IMG/VR virus record: IMGVR_UViG_3300027749_000069
Coordinates: 1-64,000 of that record
DNA length: 64,000 bases
Direction: 5' to 3' (one strand)
DNA from: a virus
Positions 7,447 through 15,837 of the stretch are shown here, in pieces. The translations under genes were made by a program, and so were the position numbers. The notes beneath the pieces were generated by a model that was given only the letters and a program-made list of their open reading frames with translations, had not been told where the DNA came from and did no database searches. How positions within the stretch are numbered: the first letter of the stretch is position 1; every line of letters starts with the position of its first letter.

Positions 7447-7471
7447 TTGGGGTCAGTGTGAAACCAACCCC
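7447..7471 (-). terminator. Terminator after lipoprotein gene
   Basis: On the minus strand, GGGGT pairs with ACCCC around a loop of about 13 nt and is followed by AATTTTTT. It separates the lipoprotein gene from the kinase gene, so the RNA-repair genes depend on read-through or an unseen promoter. Confidence 0.6.
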
Positions 7472-7477
7472 GATTTC

Positions 7478-7672
7478 TTATTTTTTAGGTACATCTAGTT
7501 TCACTTCACCACCCGTTGTAGGTGTTGTAGTAGTACTATCAGCAACTACTGCAGTTGTATCTGCAACAGGTGCTACTGTAGAGTCCGTTGTTTTTTTTGC
7601 GGCCGACCCAGAACCACATGCTGTTAGTGTAAGTGCTACACCAAGAGCTAAGATAAATGTTAATTTTTTCAT
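7478..7672 (-). CDS. Small lipoprotein
   Basis: 64 residues. MKKLTFILALGVALTLTAC is a type II signal peptide with lipobox LTAC (Cys19). The mature part is only about 46 residues: a Gly/Ser start, then a Thr/Ala/Val-rich low-complexity region and a charged end. This is the usual look of small Bacteroidota lipoproteins. Gly-Ser-Gly follows Cys19, so the +2 residue gives no inner-membrane retention signal. A near-consensus host-type promoter lies immediately upstream. A role in superinfection exclusion or lysis is possible but only inferred from what phage lipoproteins often do. Confidence 0.75.
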   Translation of the reverse strand: MKKLTFILALGVALTLTACGSGSAAKKTTDSTVAPVADTTAVVADSTTTTPTTGGEVKLDVPKK

Positions 7673-7678
7673 ATATAG

Positions 7679-7710
7679 TAAATATACGAAAGTTTAACGA
7701 TAAAACCAAA
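7679..7710 (-). promoter_or_regulatory. Near-consensus host-type promoter
   Basis: On the minus strand TTTG, 20 nt, TATATTTA (one mismatch to TAnnTTTG), ending 6 nt before the lipoprotein ATG, so the transcript would be nearly leaderless. Confidence 0.5.
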
Positions 7711-7715
7711 TCCAA

Positions 7716-7745
7716 CAAAAAAACCCCAACGAGATGTCGGGGTTT
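7716..7745 (-). terminator. Terminator downstream of ClpC-like gene
   Basis: On the minus strand AAACCCC pairs with GGGGTTT and runs into TTTTTTT. A second small hairpin (GTGGG/CCCAC, about 7757-7772) precedes it. The 7746-7861 stretch otherwise holds nothing I can identify. Confidence 0.75.
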
Positions 7746-7861
7746 AAGGTCTTTCGGTGGGTTCAACCCCACTTAATTTAAGAAACGAAAAGGTAATCGA
7801 CAAAGAGAACCTATAGTTATATAAATATATATAACTTTACTAAAAAATCAACTATTTATGA

Positions 7862-9874
7862 TTATTTTTTAGAAATTAATAATTTTTCGTCTTTATATTT
7901 AAGATTTATTAATTTACCCTCAACAATATTACCTTTTAAAATTTCTTCGCTTAAAAAATCCTCACAAAGATTTTGAATAATTCTTTTAACCGGTCTCGCC
8001 CCGTACTCTTCTTGTGAATTTAATTCAAATACTCTATTGGTAACTGTTTTGTCAAAATTAACTTTATAACCTTTATCTTTTAATCTATTTGACAATCTAT
8101 CAATTTCAAGATCAATAATTTTTTTCAGTGTTTCTTCGTTCAGCGCATTAAATAAAATTATGTCATCAATACGATTTAAAAACTCAGGATTAAAATGTTG
8201 TTTCAACGCTTTTTGTATCATTGTTTTTCTAACCTCATATTTTTGAACTTCGCTTGATGATGTACTAAATCCAACACCACCACCAAATTCAGAAACACGT
8301 TTTGCTCCAATGTTAGATGTCATAATAACCAAACAATTTGTAAAATTAACTTTTCTACCAAATGAATCCGTCAAATGACCTTCATCTAAAATTTGTAATA
8401 ATATGTTAAACACGTCTTTATGTGCCTTCTCAATTTCATCAAATAAAATTACAGAGAAGGGGTTATTTTTAACTTTCTCGGTTAACTGACCTCCTTCATC
8501 ATACCCAACAAAACCTGGAGGAGAACCAATCAATTTTGATACGTTATGTCTATCCATATATTCACTCATATCAACACGAATGATTTTATCTTCATCACCA
8601 AACAAGTATTGTGCTAATGTTTTGGCAAGATAAGTTTTACCTACACCAGTTGAACCTAAGAATATGAATGAACCAATAGGTTTATTCGCGTCTTTAATAC
8701 CTACTCTATTTCTTCTGATTGACCTTGATATTGTAGAAATCGCTTCAGGTTGACCAATAACTTTTTCAGATAACAAATCCTCAAGTTGTAATAACTTTTG
8801 AGTTTCTTTTGCGTCAAGTTTACTAATTGGTACCCCTGTCATTTGAGAAATGATTTCATAAACATTATCAATAGTAATTGGTATCTTATTATCTTTTTGT
8901 TTTTCAGACCATTTATATTTCTCCTCTTCAAGTTTAGTAACTACTTTCTTTTCTTCGTCTCTCAATTTTGCCGCTTGTTCATAATTCTGACTTTTAACAA
9001 CTTGTATTTTTTTCTCTTTGATTTCATCAATTTGAAATTTTAATTTTTCAATTGATTCGGGAATTCTTGTTGATATTCTTTTTTCAGAACCCAATTCATC
9101 TAATACGTCAATTGCCTTATCGGGAAATTGTCTTTCGGTTATGTATCTTCCAGCTAACCTTACAATTACTTCAATTACACCATCCTCGTATGTTACTTTG
9201 TGAAAATCTTGATATGACGTTGTTAGGTTTTTTAAAATTTCAATTGTTTCTAACTCTGTTGGTTCCTTTAGGATTATTTTTTGAAATCTTCTAACGAGCG
9301 CACTGTCTTTTTCAATGTGTTTTTTAAATTCATCAAAAGTTGTTGCACCAATACATTGTATTTCACCTCTTGCTAATGCTGGTTTAAGAATATTTGCGGC
9401 ATCCATAGAACCACTCGCATTTCCTGCACCAACCATGGTATGAAGTTCATCAATAAAAACAATTACGTTCGGTGCTTCAACCAACTCATTTAAAATTGCC
9501 TTAATTCTTTCTTCAAATTGACCACGATATTTTGTTCCAGCAACAAGTGATGTTAAATCCAAAGACATAATTCTTTTATCTAAAAGATTTGTTGGACAAT
9601 CACCTTTGTGAATCATTAACGCAAGTTTCTCAACTAATGCAGATTTACCGACACCAGCGTCACCAACAATAACTGCGTTGTTTTTCTTTTTACGAGATAG
9701 AATTTGTGCAATTCTTTTTACTTCAACGTCCCTACCAACAATAGGGTCAATCTTACCTTCCTCGGCCATCTTAATAAGATCACGAGAGAAGTTATCTAAA
9801 ATTGGGGTGTTAGAACCTTTTCTAACTTTCTTTGGGTTTGTGGTTGGACCATCTTCAAAAAAATCTACTGACAT
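7862..9874 (-). CDS. ClpC/ClpA-type AAA+ unfoldase lacking the N-domain
   Basis: 670 residues from the ATG at 9874 (MSVDFFEDG; an in-frame start at 9910 adds 12 poorly coding residues). First AAA+ module: Walker A GDAGVGKSA (71-79), Walker B VIVFIDE (137-143). A charged coiled middle with a UVR-like stretch (about 285-315). Second AAA+ module: GSTGVGKT (407-414) and VILFDEIEKAH. The VGF loop at 534-536 sits where ClpC docks ClpP. The usual N-terminal Clp repeat domain is absent. No clpP is seen here, so it would work with host ClpP or alone. A host-type promoter drives it, divergent from the Hsp20 gene. Confidence 0.85.
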   Translation of the reverse strand: MSVDFFEDGPTTNPKKVRKGSNTPILDNFSRDLIKMAEEGKIDPIVGRDVEVKRIAQILSRKKKNNAVIVGDAGVGKSALVEKLALMIHKGDCPTNLLDKRIMSLDLTSLVAGTKYRGQFEERIKAILNELVEAPNVIVFIDELHTMVGAGNASGSMDAANILKPALARGEIQCIGATTFDEFKKHIEKDSALVRRFQKIILKEPTELETIEILKNLTTSYQDFHKVTYEDGVIEVIVRLAGRYITERQFPDKAIDVLDELGSEKRISTRIPESIEKLKFQIDEIKEKKIQVVKSQNYEQAAKLRDEEKKVVTKLEEEKYKWSEKQKDNKIPITIDNVYEIISQMTGVPISKLDAKETQKLLQLEDLLSEKVIGQPEAISTISRSIRRNRVGIKDANKPIGSFIFLGSTGVGKTYLAKTLAQYLFGDEDKIIRVDMSEYMDRHNVSKLIGSPPGFVGYDEGGQLTEKVKNNPFSVILFDEIEKAHKDVFNILLQILDEGHLTDSFGRKVNFTNCLVIMTSNIGAKRVSEFGGGVGFSTSSSEVQKYEVRKTMIQKALKQHFNPEFLNRIDDIILFNALNEETLKKIIDLEIDRLSNRLKDKGYKVNFDKTVTNRVFELNSQEEYGARPVKRIIQNLCEDFLSEEILKGNIVEGKLINLKYKDEKLLISKK

Positions 9875-9896
9875 ATGATATAAGTTTAATTCAATA

Positions 9897-9928
9897 CAAA
9901 CATAACACAAATAATACTAAAAAACAAA
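9897..9928 (-). promoter_or_regulatory. Host-type promoter of ClpC-like gene
   Basis: On the minus strand TTTG, 20 nt, TATGTTTG: a full match to the Bacteroidota pattern, 22 nt before the preferred start at 9874. Confidence 0.65.
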
Positions 9929-10028
9929 CGTGAGACAAATTGTCAAAAAGTTTTTAAATATAATGACAAGTTGTCTAAAAACATACGTTGGTAAAATATT
10001 TGTTATTAGAATAAAAAAACATATAACT

Positions 10029-10385
10029 ATGATTACATTATTTAAAGACCCATTTTTTACAGGATTAGATAACAACAGATTCTTATCTACACCTGAAACT
10101 AACATCACTAAAAACGAAACTGAATATAAAGTTTCAATAAGTGTCCCTGGTTTAACCAAAGAGGATATAAAAATTACCACAAAAGAAGGTGTACTAAAGA
10201 TTTCGTATGAAAAAACCGAAGGAGATAAAACACACCATTTTATCGGCGGATTCATCAAATCTTACACTATACCTGACGATGTGAGAGAAAAGGATATCTT
10301 AGGTAAAGTTGAGAACGGAATATTAGAATTGGTTTTACCTATTGACAGGAAAAAATCATTAGAAAGACAAATTTCTTTGAATTAA
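10029..10385 (+). CDS. Small heat-shock protein (Hsp20)
   Basis: 118 residues from the ATG at 10029 (MITLFKDPFF); an in-frame start at 9930 would add a tail overlapping the opposite promoter. The alpha-crystallin domain is clear: YKVSISVPGLTKEDIKI, then VLKISYE, then SYTIPDDV and GILELVLPI near the end. Small heat-shock proteins hold unfolding proteins. T4-like phages of cyanobacteria and others also carry Hsp20. It is divergent from the ClpC-like unfoldase, so the two may form a phage protein-quality module. A weak host-like -7 element (AATATTTG) lies upstream. Confidence 0.85.
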   Translation: MITLFKDPFFTGLDNNRFLSTPETNITKNETEYKVSISVPGLTKEDIKITTKEGVLKISYEKTEGDKTHHFIGGFIKSYTIPDDVREKDILGKVENGILELVLPIDRKKSLERQISLN

Positions 10386-10436
10386 TTTTTTTTTATCAAT
10401 TTTATTTCTTAAATTAGTAATATAAAAATATACACC

Positions 10437-10688
10437 ATGTCAGTAAAAAAAGAAAAAATCAACGGAAAAATGATTTATGCCTCAATTAAATCAACTAGTC
10501 TTAAATCTGCGTCTTACGACACTTTAAAAGAAAACTTACGAGTTTTGTTCAACAGTGGAGTTGCTTATGAGTACCAAAATGTACCATCAACAACATTTAC
10601 TAAGTTTAGATTGGCTAAGTCACAAGGAAAGTTCTTTAATCAGAACATTTCAAACAACTTTACTTATAAAAAAGTAAAAAGTATCTAA
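10437..10688 (+). CDS. KTSC-domain protein, copy 1
   Basis: 83 residues. The pattern STSLKSASYD, LRVLFNSGVAYEYQNVP, F.KFRLAKSQGKFFNQNI fits the KTSC domain, a small beta-rich domain named for Lys-Thr-Ser-Cys-type residues and found in phages and beside RNA-modifying or ligating proteins. Biochemical function is unknown. A strong terminator follows, then a promoter octamer and a second KTSC gene of the same length class, so the two look like a tandem duplication. Confidence 0.7.
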   Translation: MSVKKEKINGKMIYASIKSTSLKSASYDTLKENLRVLFNSGVAYEYQNVPSTTFTKFRLAKSQGKFFNQNISNNFTYKKVKSI

Positions 10689-10696
10689 TTAAATTT

Positions 10697-10726
10697 AAAC
10701 CCCTCTAAATGAGGGGTTTATTTTTT
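10697..10726 (+). terminator. Rho-independent terminator
   Basis: AAACCCCTC pairs perfectly with GAGGGGTTT around a 5-nt loop, followed by A and six Ts. It separates the two KTSC genes. Confidence 0.9.
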
Positions 10727-10728
10727 GA

Positions 10729-10736
10729 TATTTATT
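10729..10736 (+). promoter_or_regulatory. Candidate late promoter
   Basis: TATTTATT, 25 nt before the second KTSC gene and directly after the terminator. Confidence 0.45.
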
Positions 10737-10761
10737 ATCTATAATATATAAACAATATACT

Positions 10762-11007
10762 ATGGGTATCATATCAGAAAAAATTGAGGGTAAACTTATT
10801 ACAGTTACCATCCAATCATCCAACCTTAAAGAATCAACATACAATACAGAAACAGAGGACTTAACCGTCGTTTTTAACAACGGAAGTATTTATGTATACA
10901 ATAAAGTTCCTTGGCAGAAGTTCACCAAATTTAGGTTAGCTGAATCCCACGGAAAATACTTCAACGAGAATATCGCCAAAAGTCATAAGTATACAAAACA
11001 AGGATGA
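10762..11007 (+). CDS. KTSC-domain protein, copy 2
   Basis: 81 residues, a paralogue of the gene just upstream: QSSNLKESTYN, LTVVFNNGSIYVYNKVP, F.KFRLAESHGKYFNENI align with the first copy throughout. The most conserved parts are the V.FN.G..Y.Y..VP strand pair and the FTKFRLA.S.GK.FN helix. Its stop overlaps the start of the nucleotidyltransferase-like gene (ATGA), suggesting coupled expression. Function is unknown. Confidence 0.7.
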   Translation: MGIISEKIEGKLITVTIQSSNLKESTYNTETEDLTVVFNNGSIYVYNKVPWQKFTKFRLAESHGKYFNENIAKSHKYTKQG

Positions 11008-11762
11008 GTTTATTTGAAGAACTAATTGAAGATAAAAAGGGAGATAAGAAAATTATCAAATCTTTTAAATCTAAGGATACCTTATCTAATCAAATTTTTG
11101 AGGAAGATAAAGGTAAATTTATGATGCGTGATGATATTAAAATCGCATTATTAAAAATTTCAGATGACTTTATTGAATCCCTTGGAGTTGAATTTTTCAT
11201 ACATGATATTGTTTTAACTGGTTCATTGGCTAATTACAATTGGTCAAATTTTTCCGATGTTGACCTACATATTGTAATTGATTATAAAGAATCTAAATAC
11301 AATTCTGAAATTCTTAAAGAGTTTTTTGATGCTAAAAAGAACATTTGGAATGAAAAACACAATATTGTAATTAAAGGTTATGATGTTGAATTATACGTAC
11401 AGGACGTCAATGAAGAACATATCTCATCGGGGGTTTATTCAATCTTACATAACAAATGGATTATTGAACCAGAACAAAAGAATCCTAATATTGATGATAG
11501 AATGATTCTTCAAAAGGCGGAAGAATATATGAAGAAAATTGATAATATCATTGGGAAAGGAGAGAAGGGTATGGATGTATTAAATGATATTGAGAAAATC
11601 AGAACTAAGATTAAATCGTTTAGACAAAGTGGATTAGATTCAGGTGGGGAGTACTCATATGAGAATCTAACATTCAAATTATTGAGACGAAACGGATACA
11701 TAGGGAAATTATTAAAACTTAAAATAACACTAACAGATAAAAAATTGTCTGTAGAACAATAA
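11004..11762 (+). CDS. Nucleotidyltransferase-like protein (pol beta superfamily)
   Basis: 252 residues. The stretch IVLTGSLANYNWSNFSDVDL (about 70-90) has the G-S-x(10)-D-x-D signature of the pol beta-type nucleotidyltransferase fold, with Asp pairs for metal binding. A third acidic residue could be in YDVELYVQD (about 127-135). The C-terminal half is helical. Similar proteins occur in many T4-like phages without assigned function; RNA-end addition or protein/antibiotic nucleotidylation are both possible in this fold. It is coupled to the KTSC gene upstream. Confidence 0.65.
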   Translation: MSLFEELIEDKKGDKKIIKSFKSKDTLSNQIFEEDKGKFMMRDDIKIALLKISDDFIESLGVEFFIHDIVLTGSLANYNWSNFSDVDLHIVIDYKESKYNSEILKEFFDAKKNIWNEKHNIVIKGYDVELYVQDVNEEHISSGVYSILHNKWIIEPEQKNPNIDDRMILQKAEEYMKKIDNIIGKGEKGMDVLNDIEKIRTKIKSFRQSGLDSGGEYSYENLTFKLLRRNGYIGKLLKLKITLTDKKLSVEQ

Positions 11763-11791
11763 CTATACCTATTTTTTTCTATATATCTATG

Positions 11792-11799
11792 TATTTATA
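11792..11799 (+). promoter_or_regulatory. Candidate late promoter of head cluster
   Basis: TATTTATA 33 nt before the ATG at 11833, in a 70-bp gap between the nucleotidyltransferase-like gene and the head genes. Confidence 0.5.
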
Positions 11800-11832
11800 G
11801 GATAAGAATAAGTATATCTAACAATTTATAAA

Positions 11833-12801
11833 ATGGCAGAATTAAAACCACTTGGTAGTGAAAAACTTAACTCAGACGAGAAATTAAAAAGAATTCTTGA
11901 GTTAACTTACTACAACAATAATAAGAAATCATCATCTATGAAGGCTGAATTAGTTCAGGAATCAAAAACAGGTGGTGTATATGGTATTGTGAGAGAGAAA
12001 GACGCATACTATGTTAAAAGAGGTTTAAATGAGCAATCACTTGATTACATCGGTGGAATGTTTATGAAAAACAAAAACAAATTTTCATCTTATGGTGATG
12101 CTTTTAAGAGGCTTGAGTTGTTAAAAGGTCAAGACGAATTACAAGAAGCAACAAAGTATGTTTTAAAACAAAACAAACCACAAGAAGAAATGCCAATGCC
12201 GGAACCATCTATGGATGCTCCTGAGGCACCGGTAGACGATATGTCAACTCAACCAGCTCCCGATGCTGCACCAACAGACGGTAGTTCAGTACCTTCAGAA
12301 ACACCTCCAACAGATGGTGGAGATGATATGGGAAAACGTTCAAGTTATATGGCTGAAGCTCAAAAATATGCAGGTAAATTGGGTCAAGAATTAAGAGATT
12401 TACATGATAGAATGGAAAGTGACGATATCAAATACATTTTAAACATGATTATTTCCGCAGTTGATTTAGATAAATTATCTGATGAAGATATTGAAGAAAT
12501 AGGTAAGAAATTCGAAAGAGAAGAAGGTGAAATGGGTTCAGAAGAACCAAGTGCAGAAGTTTCTTCTGAGGAACCGGCTGTAGAGCCTGAAGCTGAAATG
12601 AATGAATATGATGCTATGGGTTCATTAGACGAGTTTGTTAATACACCGATGGATACGGATGAAATTGATTTATCAAAATACTCAATTAAAGAAACAGGTG
12701 ATGAATATAGTGAAGATAATATTCAAGAACTTGATTTAGATGAAATCAAGAACGAAATTAACAGTAGTATTAGTCAAACTTTACACAAATATTTTAAATA
12801 A
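11833..12801 (+). CDS. Acidic hypothetical virion protein
   Basis: 322 residues. N-terminal about 115 residues are basic and mixed, with YGIVREKDAYYVKRGL. Then comes a Pro/Asp/Ser-rich linker (about 120-175), a helical domain (about 180-240), and a very acidic Glu/Ser tail. The last residues (ISQTLHKYFK) form a short helix. I recognise no family. Its position before terminase, tight linkage to three similar acidic/lysine-rich genes, and a late promoter argue for a structural or head-internal protein, but this is inference. Confidence 0.6.
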   Translation: MAELKPLGSEKLNSDEKLKRILELTYYNNNKKSSSMKAELVQESKTGGVYGIVREKDAYYVKRGLNEQSLDYIGGMFMKNKNKFSSYGDAFKRLELLKGQDELQEATKYVLKQNKPQEEMPMPEPSMDAPEAPVDDMSTQPAPDAAPTDGSSVPSETPPTDGGDDMGKRSSYMAEAQKYAGKLGQELRDLHDRMESDDIKYILNMIISAVDLDKLSDEDIEEIGKKFEREEGEMGSEEPSAEVSSEEPAVEPEAEMNEYDAMGSLDEFVNTPMDTDEIDLSKYSIKETGDEYSEDNIQELDLDEIKNEINSSISQTLHKYFK

Positions 12802-13203
12802 ATGCATCTTATATATGTCAATGAAATCGGTTCGGATTACAAAGGTCAAAAACAGTACGAATTCGTATTCAGTGAAAGTACCGAAATTGACATGGGAGAT
12901 TGGTTTGCAATACCTGCATCGTCTATCTCAAGGTCTAAATCACCTGACGTCGAATATGTTGATGTAGTTGGATTATTGAAAGATACAGATTTACAATTAG
13001 AACTTATACAAAACTCCGATTTTTTCGGAGTTATTGATGCCGTAGATGGTGTAATATCATTGGCATGGGAAAAGTTCGATTTTGATAACGAATTTGAAAG
13101 ATTAACATTTAAATTCGGGGAACCAATTGAATCTGTCACAAAAAAATTAAAAAATAGGAATTATAGTTTATTAAACGAAGAAATTAAAATCAAAGAATTA
13201 TGA
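12802..13203 (+). CDS. Hypothetical protein in head cluster
   Basis: 133 residues, acidic, strand-rich (LIYVNEIGSDYKGQKQYEFVFS, VIDAVDGVISLAWEKFDF). It starts directly after the stop of the previous gene and ends overlapping the next start, so it is part of the same late operon. No known domain is recognised. Co-location suggests a virion or assembly role. Confidence 0.6.
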   Translation: MHLIYVNEIGSDYKGQKQYEFVFSESTEIDMGDWFAIPASSISRSKSPDVEYVDVVGLLKDTDLQLELIQNSDFFGVIDAVDGVISLAWEKFDFDNEFERLTFKFGEPIESVTKKLKNRNYSLLNEEIKIKEL

Positions 13204-14378
13204 AAAGAGACGTTATAGTTAGTCAGTTAATTAAAGAAGGATTTTCTGAAAAAACATTGGTTAGATTTAGTGATAAACAACTTTCAGATTTACATGAAAG
13301 AATTGTTATTGATGCTGACAAATTAAAAACAGATCAAAAATTAAAAGATTTGGCAAATGACCCAAATACTGAGGTTGAGGTTGAAGAGGAATTAAAAGGT
13401 GACCAAAAGAAAATAGATAAGAACGACAATGGTAAAATTGATGCTGATGACTTTGCAATTTTAAATAAAGAAAAGAAAGGTGAATCTAAAGAAGATGTAA
13501 ATGAGGCTGATATGGGTTTAACTGTAAAAGGTTTAAAATCAAGTAGTTCATCTGTATTTGGTGGATTACCTAAAAAACCAAGTTCTCCTAAAAAGAAATC
13601 TACTCCTAAGAAAAAGGAAGAAGGTGAAACTGAAGAGGGAGAAGTGGATGAATCATTAAACGGTCTTATGCTTGGTGTAATTAAAGATAAATTAAGTAAA
13701 GATTTAGGTAGAGAACCTGAGGACCATGAAATTGATAAAGCACATGAAGATTTTGTCAATAGTTGGAAGAAAAATAATGAATCAAAAGAAAAAAAGAAAA
13801 AAGGATATGTAGTTTCAAAACGACCTAGTCCAGATTTTAATGGTTACAATAAGAAAAAAGAAAAGAAAGAAGGTGAAGTAGAAGAGGGAGATTATCACAA
13901 TAAAAGAAGTGAAAAGGCATTAGAGAAATCTAAAGAAGATTTCCCACAACTTAAAAACATTAAAAAATGTGATGATTGTGGAAAGGTAGAATCTAAATGT
14001 AAGTGTAAAAAAGAAGATGTTAAAGAAGTAAAAAATTGGGTTAGAGGTTTGGTGGAGAACAAAGAATTTCATAGTTTTACGTCTAAAAACGAAATTATGG
14101 AACTTATCCAAACTAAACTTACCGAGTCAAATACGATGGTTCAACACGGACCTAAAGTTAAAAAAGGGCACAACGGTATTCCTGAGTTTATGTCTTATGA
14201 TGCTATTGTTGATGCGGAACCAAAAACTGCACCATCAAAACCAGCACCATCAACAAAACCTGGTACAAGACCAACTCCAACAAGAAGAGAAGACCCACGA
14301 AAAACTCCTTTTCAACCTGGACCGGGACCAAACCCAAAACCAAAGGCTAAAATCGCAGAAGAAAAAAAAGTTAAGTAA
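13200..14378 (+). CDS. Lys/Glu-rich hypothetical protein with a Cys cluster
   Basis: 392 residues, highly charged. The N-terminus (VIVSQLIKEGFSEKTLVRFS) is an amphipathic helix like those on neighbouring proteins. Near residues 60-85 DKNDNGKIDADDF resembles a single EF-hand-like calcium loop. Around residue 260, CDDCGKVESKCKC could bind zinc. The C-terminus is Pro/Lys-rich. It overlaps the previous gene by 4 nt. The composition and position suggest a scaffold-like or internal head protein, without family evidence. Confidence 0.6.
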   Translation: MKRDVIVSQLIKEGFSEKTLVRFSDKQLSDLHERIVIDADKLKTDQKLKDLANDPNTEVEVEEELKGDQKKIDKNDNGKIDADDFAILNKEKKGESKEDVNEADMGLTVKGLKSSSSSVFGGLPKKPSSPKKKSTPKKKEEGETEEGEVDESLNGLMLGVIKDKLSKDLGREPEDHEIDKAHEDFVNSWKKNNESKEKKKKGYVVSKRPSPDFNGYNKKKEKKEGEVEEGDYHNKRSEKALEKSKEDFPQLKNIKKCDDCGKVESKCKCKKEDVKEVKNWVRGLVENKEFHSFTSKNEIMELIQTKLTESNTMVQHGPKVKKGHNGIPEFMSYDAIVDAEPKTAPSKPAPSTKPGTRPTPTRREDPRKTPFQPGPGPNPKPKAKIAEEKKVK

Positions 14379-14380
14379 TC

Positions 14381-15790
14381 ATGAGGATTTCTAAGAAAAA
14401 ACTCTTATCTTTAATCAAAGAAAATTTGAACGAAATGCCAATGGACTTTGATTCACAAGATAGACCTGACCAAGGAATACAAGATAAATTATCATCGGGA
14501 GAAACTCCGTTGAAGAAGGTACCTTTTCCTGAGACAGGTGATGAACCTAATAAGAACTTCCAAGAACTTTTAGCATCGGAAAGATACAAACAAGTTGTTG
14601 AAAAAATGAGACAATATACTGGTACCAATGCGACAGTAAGTGGTATGCAAGGTATGACTCCATTAATGCAACAAATGATGAGTGCTCACAATCAAATTTT
14701 ATCATTTGAACAAAATCATAGAGGAGAATTAGAATCATTAGCGGTAGATTTAGTTAAAAAAGAATTAGGTATACCAGATGGTTCAGTTCAATTTGATGCT
14801 AAAATCATTGGTATGGGTGAATTTAACCCTGAAGATTTTGGTCACGATGAAGAAGAGGGTGGTGAAGAAGAGGGTGGTGAAGAAGAGGGTGGTGAAGAAG
14901 AAATGAATTTTGGTAATGAAATTGAAATTGTTAATAATTTAGAAGAATTAAATTTAGAGAAAGCAAAAAGAAGATTTATTAACACAATTATACAAGGTGC
15001 TTCTAAGAGAGGTCACTATATGTATCATTATGTTGAAGATAGAGTTAGACAAATAATTGGTAATGATAGAATCATCGGATTGTACGGTATTATGATGTCA
15101 GTAAATGACACATTATATTGGCAATTACCTGATGAAACAATGAAAGCAATGGGACAATCAGGTGCAATTGCAGGTAGAGAAGATGTTGATAGACAAACAG
15201 ACCCACCGACAGTTAAAGCAAGAGCGGTAAACTTTCCAGTTTTAATACATGAATTAATTAAAGGAACATTAGAATTAGTTGCTTTACAAGGTAGAAAAAG
15301 AGATGAAGAAGGTAATGAAGAAGATTTTACAGATGTTGAAGATAGTGAAGATACATTAGAAAAGGAAATGTGGGACTTACGTTTAGGACCTGCAATTTGG
15401 GACAGAATTAGGTCTAAATTTCCTGAAGATGTATTAACGGATGAAACAAAATCAGTTATACAACTAATGGTTTTCCAACATATTTTTAAAAAACCAGCAA
15501 AAGAATTTTTAGTGTTTATGAAAGAAGTCGTTTCTAATTCTGAAAATGGGAACCGTTTAATGGAAACCTTAGTAAGAGCAATTGAAGAGGATATTAACAA
15601 TTACGATTACGAACAGACAATGGCCGAATTTGATGAGGATTTAAATAATGTTTCAGACGAAACCGATAATGACGAATTGAAAGATTTTATATCAGGAATA
15701 CCTGGTATTAGTTTATCTAATGATAATGATGAAGAGGACGACGATGATGACCTCTTTAAAGAGTTGGGTTTAGACAAACCTACGAAATAA
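14381..15790 (+). CDS. Hypothetical protein with EEGGEE repeats
   Basis: 469 residues. It begins with MRISKKKLLSLIKENLNE, a short amphipathic helix of the kind repeated on several proteins here, ending at a LxE motif that fits T4 gp21-type cleavage. A tandem GGEEE repeat lies near 160-180, then a helical domain, and an acidic C-terminus (DEEDDDDD). No known family is recognised. It lies immediately before the terminase gene and is closed by a strong terminator. An internal head protein is plausible. Confidence 0.6.
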   Translation: MRISKKKLLSLIKENLNEMPMDFDSQDRPDQGIQDKLSSGETPLKKVPFPETGDEPNKNFQELLASERYKQVVEKMRQYTGTNATVSGMQGMTPLMQQMMSAHNQILSFEQNHRGELESLAVDLVKKELGIPDGSVQFDAKIIGMGEFNPEDFGHDEEEGGEEEGGEEEGGEEEMNFGNEIEIVNNLEELNLEKAKRRFINTIIQGASKRGHYMYHYVEDRVRQIIGNDRIIGLYGIMMSVNDTLYWQLPDETMKAMGQSGAIAGREDVDRQTDPPTVKARAVNFPVLIHELIKGTLELVALQGRKRDEEGNEEDFTDVEDSEDTLEKEMWDLRLGPAIWDRIRSKFPEDVLTDETKSVIQLMVFQHIFKKPAKEFLVFMKEVVSNSENGNRLMETLVRAIEEDINNYDYEQTMAEFDEDLNNVSDETDNDELKDFISGIPGISLSNDNDEEDDDDDLFKELGLDKPTK

Positions 15791-15793
15791 TAC

Positions 15794-15823
15794 AAAGGTG
15801 GTTTACAATAACCACCTTTTTTT
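15794..15823 (+). terminator. Rho-independent terminator before terminase
   Basis: AAAGGTGGTT pairs with AACCACCTTT around a 6-nt loop, followed by more Ts. The terminase promoter octamer begins 2 nt later. Confidence 0.9.
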
Positions 15824-15824
15824 G

Positions 15825-15832
15825 TATTTATA
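15825..15832 (+). promoter_or_regulatory. Candidate late promoter of terminase gene
   Basis: TATTTATA ending 5 nt before the ATG. By T4 geometry (octamer at -13 to -6) the first transcribed base is the A of ATG. Confidence 0.6.
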
Positions 15833-15837
15833 CATAT

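Noticed and set aside
7746-7850. tRNA-like sequence with GGTTCAACCCC near the ClpC gene
   Set aside because: The T-arm does not pair with the standard 5-bp stem and 7-nt loop, and no acceptor stem or anticodon arm fits on either strand. It is better read as a hairpin next to a terminator.
9917-10258. Minus-strand frame of 113 codons opposite the Hsp20 gene
   Set aside because: The plus strand encodes a clear alpha-crystallin domain, and the minus-strand frame contains the ClpC promoter.
15028-15600. Minus-strand frame of 190 codons within the head cluster
   Set aside because: It is rich in Ser and Thr from antisense reading of Asp/Glu codons and has no start context or domain.
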